From contig CM026426.1 in NCBI GenBank assembly GCA_014871385.1, positions 57,514,089-57,578,088 on the forward strand: a stretch of 64,000 nucleotides of DNA, in the 5' to 3' direction. Positions 1-11,039 of the stretch are shown piece after piece. The notes beneath the pieces were generated by a model, which was not told the origin of the DNA, made no database searches, and saw only the letters and a list, made by a program, of their open reading frames with translations. Made by a program: the position numbers and the translations under genes. Each line of letters begins with the position of its first letter. The first letter of the stretch is position 1. The stretch comes from Ceratodon purpureus. Its lineage: Eukaryota; Streptophyta; Bryopsida; Pseudoditrichales; Ditrichaceae.

Positions 1-1
1 C

Positions 2-154
2 GCTTGGATCATGTTCGACCATGTGAGACAGGTAAAAGAGTGGTTGACGATGGCCTGTCATGTATACGACGCCACTTATTGCCGCGTGATGACAATCGCG
101 AGTTGCGACCTGCAATCCAAGGACACCGAAGCCCAGCTTGTATTACAGTATTAG
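2..154 (+). pseudogene. Fragment of MULE-type transposase (GCM/SWIM family)
   Basis: Reading from base 2, an open frame of 50 codons ends at TAG (152-154). It matches the central transposase domain of the two fuller copies at 42.9-46.6 kb and 61.2-64 kb. The shared segment includes IMFDHV, TMACHVYDATYCRVMTIA and CD(L/M)QS, so it contains the first catalytic-type Asp region (VYDA). Similarity stops after about residue 47, where the other copies continue into FWKNLNL. The upstream part lies outside the window. This is a truncated third relative of that family, and its downstream part has been replaced by unrelated AT-rich sequence. Confidence 0.8.
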
Positions 155-189
155 ATTTTGGCATTTGGCGCCAACGCCATTCTTCATAA

Positions 190-1402
190 GCAAAGTTTGC
201 CGATTGACTGTGCCTAATTTAAACACCGTTCTTGTTCTCTATTCAAAGAATGTGTTACCTTCAACTTAATTATTCACTATTGTTTGTTTCACTTGATTCG
301 TTAACTACTGTATCTATTGCACATCAAATTCAAAATAGTCTTGGGCATTCCATTGGGTTCAGAATATCAGTTACTTCAGTTTTATCATTGCTGACCTGGT
401 ATAAAAGGATAGAATTTTATCTGAATTTATCAAATCACGCTAGTGTGTATAGAATCAAACTTAAAGTTCTCGCCAGTCGGGCTTGCTTGACTTGGTTCCG
501 CAGCAGTGTTACTTCTTTCTAGAATGGATTTTTCACTATTTGGCTGAAAAAAAAACAAAAAATATATAAATAAAATTCAAAGTTCCCCAAAATATCCAAA
601 GTTTCTTTCAAGAGTGTTCACATGGTGGTTAAGGTGTTTAAACAATTTTGAAGGGCAATAATAGTTCACCATTTGTCTGGAAGAAAATCAATAGCACAAA
701 ACAAAAAATAAACTTTTAAAGAGAAAAGAAATGAAGGGTCTTCTCCTTCTCGATAATCGGACCACAATGAAATCTGCATCTGGGAAAAACTGTAAAATTG
801 AGGCATGTGGTGTAGATTCTTGTAGTTACAAATCGTAAAAGTGAGGCAGTGGTAAGCATTCTAGTGAAATTTGACGAGGCAGAAAAACTGTTGTGAGTAA
901 TGTAAACATTACACTGTATGGCTTAAATTAGTTGGAGTCCCGGAATAGTTATTTTCATAGTCCTTGTCAGACGTAATATATCGACTGACATCACGTAACT
1001 GTGACGGCTATTTAAATGTTGCATTTGAACAGTCATTGAGAACGGTTGAGTAACTCTAGTCTCGATGCACGCATCTTTTGTTTGCGTCGGCGCTAACAGA
1101 GGAGTCCAACTAAACATGATTGTTGGAGATCATGGTGGCCATCACATTCCTCTAAAGAATTGTTATGGCCTAAACGGCTGGATCCAAATTCAGTACAACG
1201 GAACTCTCAACATATGTACGGAACCATGTGGACATCGTATCATACAAGGTTTTGCTGTTAGTCACATATAAGTTAATGTCTTGAGCCATATATAGTTTGT
1301 CTTTGCACTTCCAGGTTAATGCATTGTGAGTGGATGCTTGTGTAGATTCACAGCAGAGGGTGATTTTCATAGGAAGAGTTCAGTGATCAACATATTGTTG
1401 CA
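190..1402. other. Non-coding AT-rich stretch, nothing recognised
   Basis: Only short chance frames occur here. A 68-codon frame at 1065-1271 has no motif I recognise. There is no tandem structure and no RNA gene that I can see. Confidence 0.4.
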
Positions 1403-1405
1403 GTG

Positions 1406-1903
1406 ATGGCTAAGAGAGCTGATGCACTTCCTTCCGATCAAGTAGTTCCGGAAGTATTTTCCCCAGACCGAGTCAGCGTCATGGGCAGCGTGAACCACGC
1501 GGAGAAGACAGCTGATACATATTGTGTTAAGGTTTTAGTTGAGCTCATCGCAACTTCGAAAGGTCCTTCAACACCGGAGTGTGCAGATTCTTCGATGCAC
1601 AAGGTGGCCGACGCTCATCCACCAGCACCAATCGCAAGCTCAGACGAGTGCTTGATCGTGCCAAAGTCTTTGAAGCGGGCATGTCCTAGAATTGTCTATC
1701 GACGATGTAAGCACCACCTGGTATTTTGAGAGTTTGCTGCTCCGACGACAGCTAAGCTTGCGGAGCAGCTTAGGTACAACTTTAGCAGAAATCTCTCGCT
1801 AGAGGAAACTAGTCCACCTGAGCCAGCGATAGCAGACCAAGTTATTAGATATCTTTGTAGGAAACCGGTTGAGGGCGGCGACAAGGACATAGATGATCTG
1901 TGA
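1406..1903 (+). pseudogene. Unrecognised coding-like remnant interrupted by TGA
   Basis: An ATG at 1406 opens a frame that stops at TGA (1727-1729) and then stays open in the same frame to TGA at 1901-1903, about 165 codons in all. The composition is protein-like (Pro/Ser/Ala-rich first part, then a charged segment containing KLAEQLRYNFSRNLS). A good donor-like GTAAG lies near 1706, so the internal stop could be intronic, but no matching acceptor is obvious. I do not recognise a family. It may be the disordered part of a transposon protein. Confidence 0.3.
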
Positions 1904-2330
1904 GAAGAGATTAACTCTCCTCCTAGGCAATCTGAATAATACTAGATAATCTCACCCGTGATTTGGCTTTCAAAAAGCTAGCGGAAAATGCTTTTCAATC
2001 TGTATCTTGAGTATGTGATACTTGCCTTCACGCAAATAGATAGTACTGAGTGATTTGCGATCTCAATATCTCTGCAGTAAACTTGTCTATGAGCTGGTTG
2101 TTGCTCTCCTTTCCGGGGCGTCATTGTTTGGCGCGGGCACCAATTGTGATTCAATCGTGATCAAAACCTTGGAAGCTCCGCATTCACAGGGGTGCACCAT
2201 TGAAATTGTTTTATTTTTCTGGACACGGTGCACATTATAAGCTTGTTCTATCAATCGCTGTCACGAATTTCTTTATATAAAATGTTGTGTTAACATTTAC
2301 CAAAACACAACATCGACTTTATATTTTAGG

Positions 2331-2503
2331 CCAGAGATGATGGGAAGGCGCCGGCGCCACTTGAAATCTCTTACAAGCCTCCATTGAGCAATTTTGAAGC
2401 GGGGTTTATATGGTACATAGATTACGACATGCAAACTGGGTCAAGAAACTTGAAACATCCACCTTGTAGATTTTCCACTAACATTGAAGGTTACTATCCC
2501 GAG
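2331..2503 (+). pseudogene. Single exon-like segment, unknown protein
   Basis: A consensus acceptor (TATATTTTAG) at 2321-2330 is followed by about 57 open codons of protein-like composition, including SNFEAGFIWYIDYDMQTG and HPPCRFS. A possible donor (GCA|GTATTA) lies near 2503. Nothing neighbouring completes the gene. I do not recognise the family. It is probably an isolated exon or a gene fragment. Confidence 0.25.
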
Positions 2504-5500
2504 GCAGTATTAATTTTTTTGTTTTCGTTCTTATTAGTATTTTTTATTTCATTGAATAGTATTAAATTAAAGCAGGAATTCTCGCTAGGCTAGCCTCTGA
2601 CCTCGGTTCCCGCAGCGTGTAATTTTTCATCTTTTCAATGGCATTTCGCCTTTTCACTCAAAAGTAAATAAATAAATAAAACACGAATTCAACTTGTAAT
2701 TTAATGCTTACTCCTCTATTCTAAACAATATGATTTAGCAGACCCAATTTACTTGAAAATCGTTCAACCGATATAAACGATTATGTTAATCTGACCAGAC
2801 TTTTAAAACTACTATTCAATTTCATTTCTACCAGTTATTTACAATAATTTTTCTTAAGATCTCTCAAGGTTTAGTAACTTATGTGAGAGGATCGCTTTTG
2901 GTTCTCCAGAAACTAGTTACATTCCTTCTCGGTTATGCGTAGATGTATATCTCAAACTTATAACTCGTTCTTTTTGTAGTAATAATCAACGATTACGTGT
3001 CTTCCAAAAAAATAACTTATTTTGTACTCATGTGCTTCAACCGATTCACATTCACAATTTCACCCTTACTTACAGGTTGTCTCTTGATTAGATCCGTGCT
3101 GATCCCTGCTTGGGGATCCGATCAATATAGTTTAAAAATATATCAAATTGGAAAAACTTTTATTGTTTTCCTGGACCTTCACATATTGCTTCCTTGGACC
3201 TTCAGGAATAGGGCAATTAATGCGTACCTCCAAAAATTATTATTTTAAGGTTTTTCTTTTAATTGTTTTACTTTAGCCAATGGGGACTATTGTAAGTGCT
3301 TTGAAATATATACACAATAAGGAAACATGAGCTTTTCTTCTCGTGGTTTGCTATCATACCTAGCAAACATCAATGTTCATGCTTTTTACATTTGAAATGG
3401 CAGCTTTGGAGCGCTTTTTTATGAAACATAGTCAAGGAGCTTTAGGTGTTAAATTTTCTATGATTTTTACAATGATGTTCATTGGTTCAGTGTATTATGG
3501 AAATACTCGCTTAGAAGAAGAGTCTCGACTCTCCAACGTGACATCAACAGAAAATTGTGTACGTGAAAGTATAATGCTCTAAGAATTGAGTAATGTGAAG
3601 CAATTAAAAGTTGGTAAATGTTTTTGGCGGTATTCCAAGAAAATTTGGACTTAGGACCAAGGCAAAATCAAATTTCTTTGACAACGAAGAGTGGAAGTAT
3701 TACTTCTATACTAGCTCATGTTACAAATACAAGAATTGGATATAAGAGCCAGAAGAGAAAGAAAAGAAAATTGAATAACAAAGACTTGCAGAACAGAGAA
3801 GAACAAATAATCCAATTGCCAAGACTGGGTGGTGGAATTGCCAAAGTCATGTTGAGAAGAATGTCTCAATTGTGAAGGACTTAATATATTCTATGACGGT
3901 AGAACATTCATTGAGTGTTACAATTGCCAATATGTTATTGCAAAAGTCGTGATAGAAATGCACTAGAGAAAGATGAATGTGAAGGTGAGCAAGATGTGGA
4001 GTTGTTCTTCAAGGAATTGAATATCAATTAAATATGTAGAAGCAAAGTCATATCTCTGTATAGAATATTAATATAACATATTATGCTTAATGCTTGTCAT
4101 TTACAATTTTGAATAATAAAAGTCCATGTAATGGTGGTTTTTACTACCATTCTATAATGGTCATTGAATGCAATTTCAAATTTTATGAGTTTTGAAATTA
4201 TTTATTATATAAATAAAAGAAAACACAAACGCATGTCTAATTGTTTCAATTAGATATTTTATGAAGAAATAATTGGTTTCAAAGATGATAGATCCAATGA
4301 GACTAATGTGACTAATGCCAACATGAATGATTAAGCACATTAGTCACATTGAAACTATCACCTTTGAAACTTTTACTTTTATAAAAATCATAGGGGGTTA
4401 AATAGAGATATTATATCTTTAATTCAAAAATAATGATTATGATAATTTGTATTTTAGTCATATGTAAAAAAAAATAAAAAAATTTGAAGAGTTTTTTCAA
4501 CTTAATTATGAAACTAAGTGTAAAAAATAAATGAGTAATTCAAGAGTGATGAAACAAAGAGTAGATAAATTATTATAGCATTGAAGTATGTGATCTAAAC
4601 CTAAATGAAATTAGAACTAAGAGTCCAGTTGTAGGTGGAATTTTTTTATTTTTTTTTTGAAGACACGTAATAAATTTGTAGGTGGAATTTCAAATAACTC
4701 TATTATGTTTCCAAAAAATGAGAATAAATTTAAAATGAATATTCATGTATTTTAATTTTAAGCATACAGTAGTTTATAAAATTCAAAATAAAAGTATTTT
4801 GGTCCATGCCGCATACCTCATCCACCAAGCAGTACCCCAAGTTGTACCATAATACTACTTCAAACCCTCTCCCAAGCTGGCCTATCCGGCTCAAGCTGCC
4901 CAAGCCCTCAGCTGCCCAACTGCTCAAATTACATGCCCATGGCTCCATGTCATCCATGCCCTCCATGATCATCATCTGTTGATATAAGCAGCCCACTCCC
5001 CGGGCCCACCCATAATCACAATGAACGTCCACGATCCACTAGTTGAGATCAACGGCCTCGATCGCCCTAGCGAGACGAGGGTGGTCGCGAGGCTATGGCA
5101 ATGTCAAATCAGGTTTTCATCCTGACACATTGTTTCCGTCCCTTACAAGGAGCACCCATGTGGTCTACCTTGGAGCAAAAGAAGCCTAGTAATTCCCTCA
5201 CACATCCTAAATGGCACACTCTAAAAGCACTACCTCAAACTTTCACACTCTTGCAATCACGCTGCAACAAACTAAGTTAGTTATTTTATTCTAGGTAAAG
5301 ACAAACAATATAAGTTAGATACATTTGGAAATACTTTTTTCATAAATGTAGACTAATGAATTTCTTGCTGTAGAGAATTTAAAATAAGTAGAAACAAGCA
5401 TTATTTGTGATAAAAATTGTCATTTACATCAAGTACGTAGGTGAGCTATATAACCAAACACTTATCGCCCTTACTAAATTTATGCACACTCGCAGTGACA

Positions 5501-5859
5501 CACTACAAAAGCACTACCTCTATGCCGAGGCAGAAGATATAGTAATTGAAAGAAGGCCAAGAGAAACATAAAGAATGTGGCGATTGTAGTGCTAATAAAC
5601 AAACATTTTCCATCATACAATAAATTGTTCGTTGCTTTTCCATAATGAATTGTTTAATGACACTTTGCTTGCAAGAACATGTAATTTTGTGGAGCAACAC
5701 GTGAAATCTGTACACAACGCTACTGTTCATGTGAATTTAAATCTTGGTCAATAATATTGTTTGTATCTAACATGGATTTTATAATGAATTCTAACTCTCT
5801 CATTATAATAAATTTTAAGCATTGTTTACTATTAAAAACTTATAGAATACATTTCTTTT
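2504..5859. other. AT-rich intergenic DNA without a supported gene
   Basis: Short frames such as 3373-3582 and 3618-3875 lack motifs and splice context. The Lys/Arg-rich stretch near 3730-3850 could be a decayed gag-like tail, but that is a guess. A short sequence (GTAGGTGGAATTT) is duplicated near 4632 and 4679 on either side of a T/A-rich insert. Confidence 0.35.
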
Positions 5860-7310
5860 GAATAAAGACCATTAATTTTCCATAGTTAATAGGTAAATTC
5901 GTTTATATTTTTATAATAAACGTGTTGAGTCGTTTATTTTTCTATAGTAAATAGGTAAAGTATTTTATTTTTCTATAATAAACACTAATTAGATGAAGCT
6001 TCGCATTTGATTTGTGGCAGTGAGTTGTAGTTGGTTGATAGGGAAAATCAAGGATCAACTCTGAGATGTCAAAAAGAGAATCTCGCTCTAAAATGATTCG
6101 GAACAACAAACACTCCTTTGACATCAATAGAATTGACAAACACGCTTGTAAATATACAGTGATGCACAACATTGGAATGTTGTACCTGAGTAACGCATAT
6201 GTAATCCTTCGTTCCACCGTCTTACCCGAAATTGATTTGTGGCACTCATTGACACGATTGATGCAGCGTTTGAATACCTTTGTTGAAGTTTCTACTGCCA
6301 AGGGAAAGCTTCATATGTGTAATCTATCAATAGTCCTCATGTTTGCAAAGTTTAGTTTGCAAAACAAGCTTCAAGTTTTTCATATTCTCGCGGCGTTTCT
6401 GTGGCATGGCTGCGGATTGAGGCTAATTCGAAGTTGAATCGAGGTGAAGTTAAAGTCTGGGAAATTCACTTCGAGTCCTCGTTTCGAATAGCGAGACTCT
6501 CTTGGAGTGAGGATTTCAAGGCCTCGGCGAGGCTCTATTTTTGGGCTAAATGGAGCAATTTTATGAATGAGAATAACCTACACTTGAGGCAATGGCTCCG
6601 CTTCACATTGACTGCTGCTTCATTCTTTGCTGTTCGAAAAGTTTGAGCAAACTGTGCCCTATCACACGAGTTGGAACTACATAAATTTTTTTTAACTTCA
6701 CCGTACGCAGTATTTATGCAATTACGCTAAGAAAATGAGTAAAGAAAATTAATTTTCCATAGTTAATAGGTAAAGTCCTTTATATTTCTATAAACATGTG
6801 TTGAGTCCTTCAATTTTCTATATTAAATAGTTAAAGCCATAAATATCTTATAATAATTAAATAAAGTCTTTTTTCTTTATAGTAATTGTTCAAAGTATTT
6901 TATTATTCTATAGTAAATGTCTTATAGTCACGAGGTGCCAATAACTATAAGTTAATTATGTGCTTCTAAAAGAAATAAGAAAATTGCAACAAGGCCATCA
7001 GCAACATGATGATATCGCAGTAGGAATGATAATCAACCCCCTTAACGTCATCTGCAAATATGAAAACCTGTATTGCAAGAACACCTACTACCACAAATCA
7101 TACAGGATTATGAGGAGGACTGATAAAAATGTTATATATTATTCGTAAAAATTTATGTGAAAATAAAATCTGGTTTATTAAATTAAATAAAATATGTTAA
7201 ATTATTTTTAATAATGTTAAATCCTATATTTTTTATAATATAAGTCTCAAGTTTTTTAATTTCCTATAGTTAATGTATATAGTACTTAATTTTCTGTGAT
7301 TAAAGCGTTA
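5860..7310. repeat. Degenerate AT-rich tandem repeats in three blocks
   Basis: Blocks at about 5860-5992, 6743-6925 and 7240-7310 consist of diverged copies of a roughly 35-bp unit built on TTTTCCATAGTTAATAGGTA followed by AAGTCCTTTAT. The spacer (about 6000-6650) holds open frames on both strands with no family I recognise. The layout could be the decayed, repeat-flanked remains of an element. Confidence 0.5.
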
Positions 7311-8400
7311 AAACTGTTACTTTTTTAATGATAATCTCCGTGGTATGAGTGGAAAATACCTTAGACATGCCAAGCTACTATGGTTTTATCACATTTCATG
7401 AACCAGAAAGCACCGTACTTAAGACAATTCACCATATCGGAGTATACCAGACTTCTTATTAAAAGACATTGGTAAAAGCAAACATCAATTAATTTGTATT
7501 TTATTCCCAACTTCTTTAGCATCTTTGACACTTTGTACTTTGTTGTGGGCTAATTGTTGGCCTCATGTAATGTTACTTATAAAAGCAAAGTAAAAATCCC
7601 ACTATTCAATACAAATGATGTACCATGCATTCGCATGCAGTTACAAAGTAAAATAACAATATTCAAGACCAACAACTAAGAGCTTTGAATAATCAATTTT
7701 TCTTCTGGTAACTTCCTTTCTAGATTAACTTTCAATTCTTTTGTGAGCTATACTACATGCAATGATTTTGCTTAGATATCACGTTCATGCAATAACTTTT
7801 TGTGGTACTCATTTGTAACTTTAGAAGTTTGGAATTTGTTCAACTTCTAATTGACGCTACAACAAAGTCTATTTACATCTATTCTACCCTTAGTTAAGGC
7901 AAAGTCAGAGCTCTAGATTTTTTGTAAATAAATGTATGTAGTTGTCTATATAATGTTGATGACAATTTTCCTTCCTATCACATTTAAGAAAAATAGACAA
8001 CACTACATGTTCTTGAGGTGTCTAAATTGTCATTATTTGTTTTATTTATAGATGTGCATGTTGAGGTTTACATTTTGTACATTTGAATTGACAATGTCTT
8101 TGAAATGTAAGGTTTCATGGACCATCTTTGTATACCACCAAGCAATTAGGCGTCTGTACAGCCATCCAGAAAACCTCTTTTATACTTCTAGGCTGGAAAA
8201 TTTACACACTTTAATGGCCAGTTTAGACTACAATGGAGAAGTGCACCAGTCATGAAAAAAAGGGTGTTACTCAATTGTAATTGACCAAAAATGCAACTCT
8301 TGACCGGAAGGTATTTACACTAGGTGAAGACAACAGTGGTGGGGAACTTTTCTAATGGATGATAAAATGACATGGCCGCCTACATGGCAACACTTTTTGG
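7311..8400. other. AT-rich DNA, nothing recognised
   Basis: No frame has recognisable motifs. The frame at 8052-8255 is short and without context. Confidence 0.35.
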
Positions 8401-8472
8401 ACTTGGGCTTCTTTAGAGGAAGAGTTTCTTGTCTGGCCAGACAAGAAACTCTTCCTCCAGAGAAGCCCAAGT
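8401..8472. repeat. 72-bp near-perfect palindrome (hairpin)
   Basis: The 36-bp arms meet at TGGCCA (centre 8436/8437) with only two mismatched pairs (CTTTAG against CTCTGG in the arms). The outer ends read ACTTGGGCTT and AAGCCCAAGT. As RNA this would fold into a long stem with almost no loop. It may be a foldback MITE or the compact remnant of inverted insertions. A small-RNA precursor is possible but would normally have a larger loop. Confidence 0.75.
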
Positions 8473-9164
8473 ATATTAAGAATTAATTTTTAAAAACAGA
8501 TCTAGACCATGGATTCAACCACGAAGAATTGATACATGCATCTTGTGCTTGGCAAAGCCTCTCTGACTTGCGGTCCATCCACCTTTTCCTTGTGTCTCCA
8601 CCTTCTTAGAATTAGATTTATACACTTCATACTTTAGCTTTACATGCTTTTTTTTTTTTTCAAAGCCATTTTGAAGGCTTAGAGCTTATTTTTTGGGCTT
8701 TTTATCATGTTTCGTAGACATGAGCATATAAGGTACTATTGGTATTGTTGTTATTGATTAGATGTTGATACATGGGCCAAAATTGACAATTTGCAATTTG
8801 GCAATTTTAATTATCTTTTGAATAAAAATGAATATTATATTTCCATGAGATGTTTTTTAATTATAGAAAGTGAAAATCAACCAAAAACATTAATATTATA
8901 CCGCACAATTTGATACTAAAATAATTTGAAGTTTAGTCAAATTGTCATACACATGCATATTCAATTTTTATAAACCCAATTCTTATATAAATCTTTTTGA
9001 TACAATAATGTAGAGAATAATGGTTTTTAATTAAAAAAAAACTTCACCATTTGGTGAGCTTCTCTTCACCGGTACACTTCCCTGGTGGACTTCCTCGATA
9101 AGCTTCTCCTCTAAGTGTTTAGACTACAATCCGTCGAGACTCCTTTTAAAATATTTTATTGCCT
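8473..9164. other. AT-rich DNA, nothing recognised
   Basis: There is no supported gene. A T10-plus run lies at about 8648-8660. Confidence 0.35.
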
Positions 9165-9362
9165 TTAATTCTTCTTCGACACATCCATCATTTGCCTCAT
9201 ATGACTATGTCTTGGCCAAACATTCTTAACCGACCGGAGGAACTTGTCCACCGCAATGTAAATCGGCCCTAAGTGTGTAGCCGCAAGAACAAAAACCTCC
9301 TCTAACAATGTTACAATGTCAACATGTGATGGCGTCCATGAAGAGAGAAGCTACTGCTCCAC
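9165..9362 (-). pseudogene. Coding-like remnant next to the left inverted repeat
   Basis: Read on the minus strand, a frame with one TAG (9351-9353) gives about 62 open codons of convincing composition, including THLGPIYIAVDKF and VWPRHSHMRQMM, ending at TAA (9165-9167). It abuts the left terminus of the large element and may be host or older transposon sequence broken by its insertion. I do not recognise the family. Confidence 0.3.
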
Positions 9363-9375
9363 CACATTATGCTTC

Positions 9376-9401
9376 AAACACCATATTCATTAATTTGGGA
9401 C
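9376..9401 (+). repeat. Left terminal inverted repeat
   Basis: 26 bp identical to the reverse complement of 30979-31004. Its inner part begins a small local hairpin (TAATTTGGGAC…GTCCCAAATTA, to 9420). Confidence 0.8.
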
Positions 9402-9964
9402 TTTTGCCAGTCCCAAATTAGTTTCGTACTAAATTTAGACCATCAATTGTGTCAATTATAATGGGACTTTCCTTATATTGGGATTAAATATGTATAGAAA
9501 TTTGACCAAATGAGCAATAATTGCCCAACATGTAATTGAACATCAACACTTTTTTGGACACTGAATTACGAAGTCCCATATATTGATGATTATCATACAT
9601 GTGATTATCTATGAAGGTCCATGGTTTAGTTGACAGTGAACAAGTCAGTGTAATTACCACCTCAAATATTCCTCAAATTATGTTATAGGTGAATAGACTC
9701 ATATGAGCATATATATGTGCAAAGTAATTTTCTGACAAAGACGATGGAGACTTATAAAAGACAAACGCCATTCCAAATTTCGAAGAATACATTTGTAAAA
9801 TTCAAGTGAGTGATAATTTGCCAGAAATTTTATTCAATAACAATCTTTCCAAACTTGAAAGCGTGGAGGGAACAAAGTACACAAAAGTAATTTTACCTCA
9901 ATACACCATATTCTGGTATGCGTGATGATCACACCATGAAGAATTTTATCCTACTAAACTATAA

Positions 9965-11036
9965 ATGCCGCAGCACTATCTATCTATCCTCACAGAACAC
10001 AAAACTCTGACGGTACTAATACACTATCTAAGTATTTAGCTCACATCAAGCCAAATAGATGGACACATTAAATTTTATAAAACCTCACAATTGTTGTGGT
10101 AGCATTATCTCCCTATCCTCATATGCTAACTTGTCGCTACGGTTAAGACACTCTAAGTATTTAGCTCACATCAAGCTAAATAGATGGACACATTAAATTT
10201 TATAAAACCTCACAATTGTAGTGGTAGCAGTATCTCCCTATCCTCATATGCTAACTTATCGCTACGGTTAAGGCAATCTAAGTATTTAGCTCACATCAAG
10301 CCAAATAGATGGACACATTAAATTTTATAAAACCTCACAATTGTAGTCGTAGCAGTATCTCCCTATCCTCATATGCTAACTTGTCGCTACGGTTAAGACA
10401 CTCTAAGTATTTAGCTCACATCAAGCCAAATAGATGGACACATTAAATTTTATAAAACCTCACAATTGTAGTGGTAGCAGTATCTCCCTATCCTCATATG
10501 CTAACTTGTCGCTACGGTTAAGGCAATCTCAGTATTTAGCTCACATCAAGCCAAATATATGGATACATTAAACTCTAAAAACATCACAACAGTAGTGACA
10601 GCAGTATCTAACTATCCTCACATGCTAAATTTTAGATATTAGGAAAACATCTAAGTATTTAGCTCACATCAAGCTAAATGACAACAATATTAACTATATA
10701 AAACATCACAATAGTAGTGGCAGCTGTATCTACCTATCCTCGAATGTTAACTCGTTGTTAGTAATACACTATCTAGATATTTAGCTCACATCAAGCCAAA
10801 ATGATGGACACATTAAATTCTTTAAAACATCACAATAGTACTGGCTGTAGTACCTACCTATCCACACATGCTCACTTGTCGATACTAATACACCATCTAA
10901 GCTAAACGATGGCACATTTAACTTTTTGAAACCTCACAGTAATACTGACAACAATCTCTATTTATCCTCACACATGACTAACTTGTCAATATTAAGTATT
11001 TAGCTCACATCAAGCTAAATCAGGGACACATTGAAC
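9965..11036. repeat. Tandem array of 125-bp units (left subterminal)
   Basis: AGTATTTAGCTCACATCAAG recurs at 10031, 10156, 10281, 10406 and 10531 (exact 125-bp period), then with 121-123-bp spacing at 10654 and 10775, and in a degenerate form near 10995. Every unit holds TTAGCTCACATCAAGCYAA, an imperfect version of the element's palindrome. The array sits directly 3' of the transposase-like gene, the position where En/Spm- or Ac-type elements carry subterminal transposase-binding repeats. The inner five units are nearly identical, suggesting recent expansion. Confidence 0.9.
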
Positions 11037-11039
11037 TCA

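Noticed and set aside
4730-5032. 100-codon minus-strand frame
   Set aside because: Low-complexity Gly/Trp/Leu composition, no context and no family.
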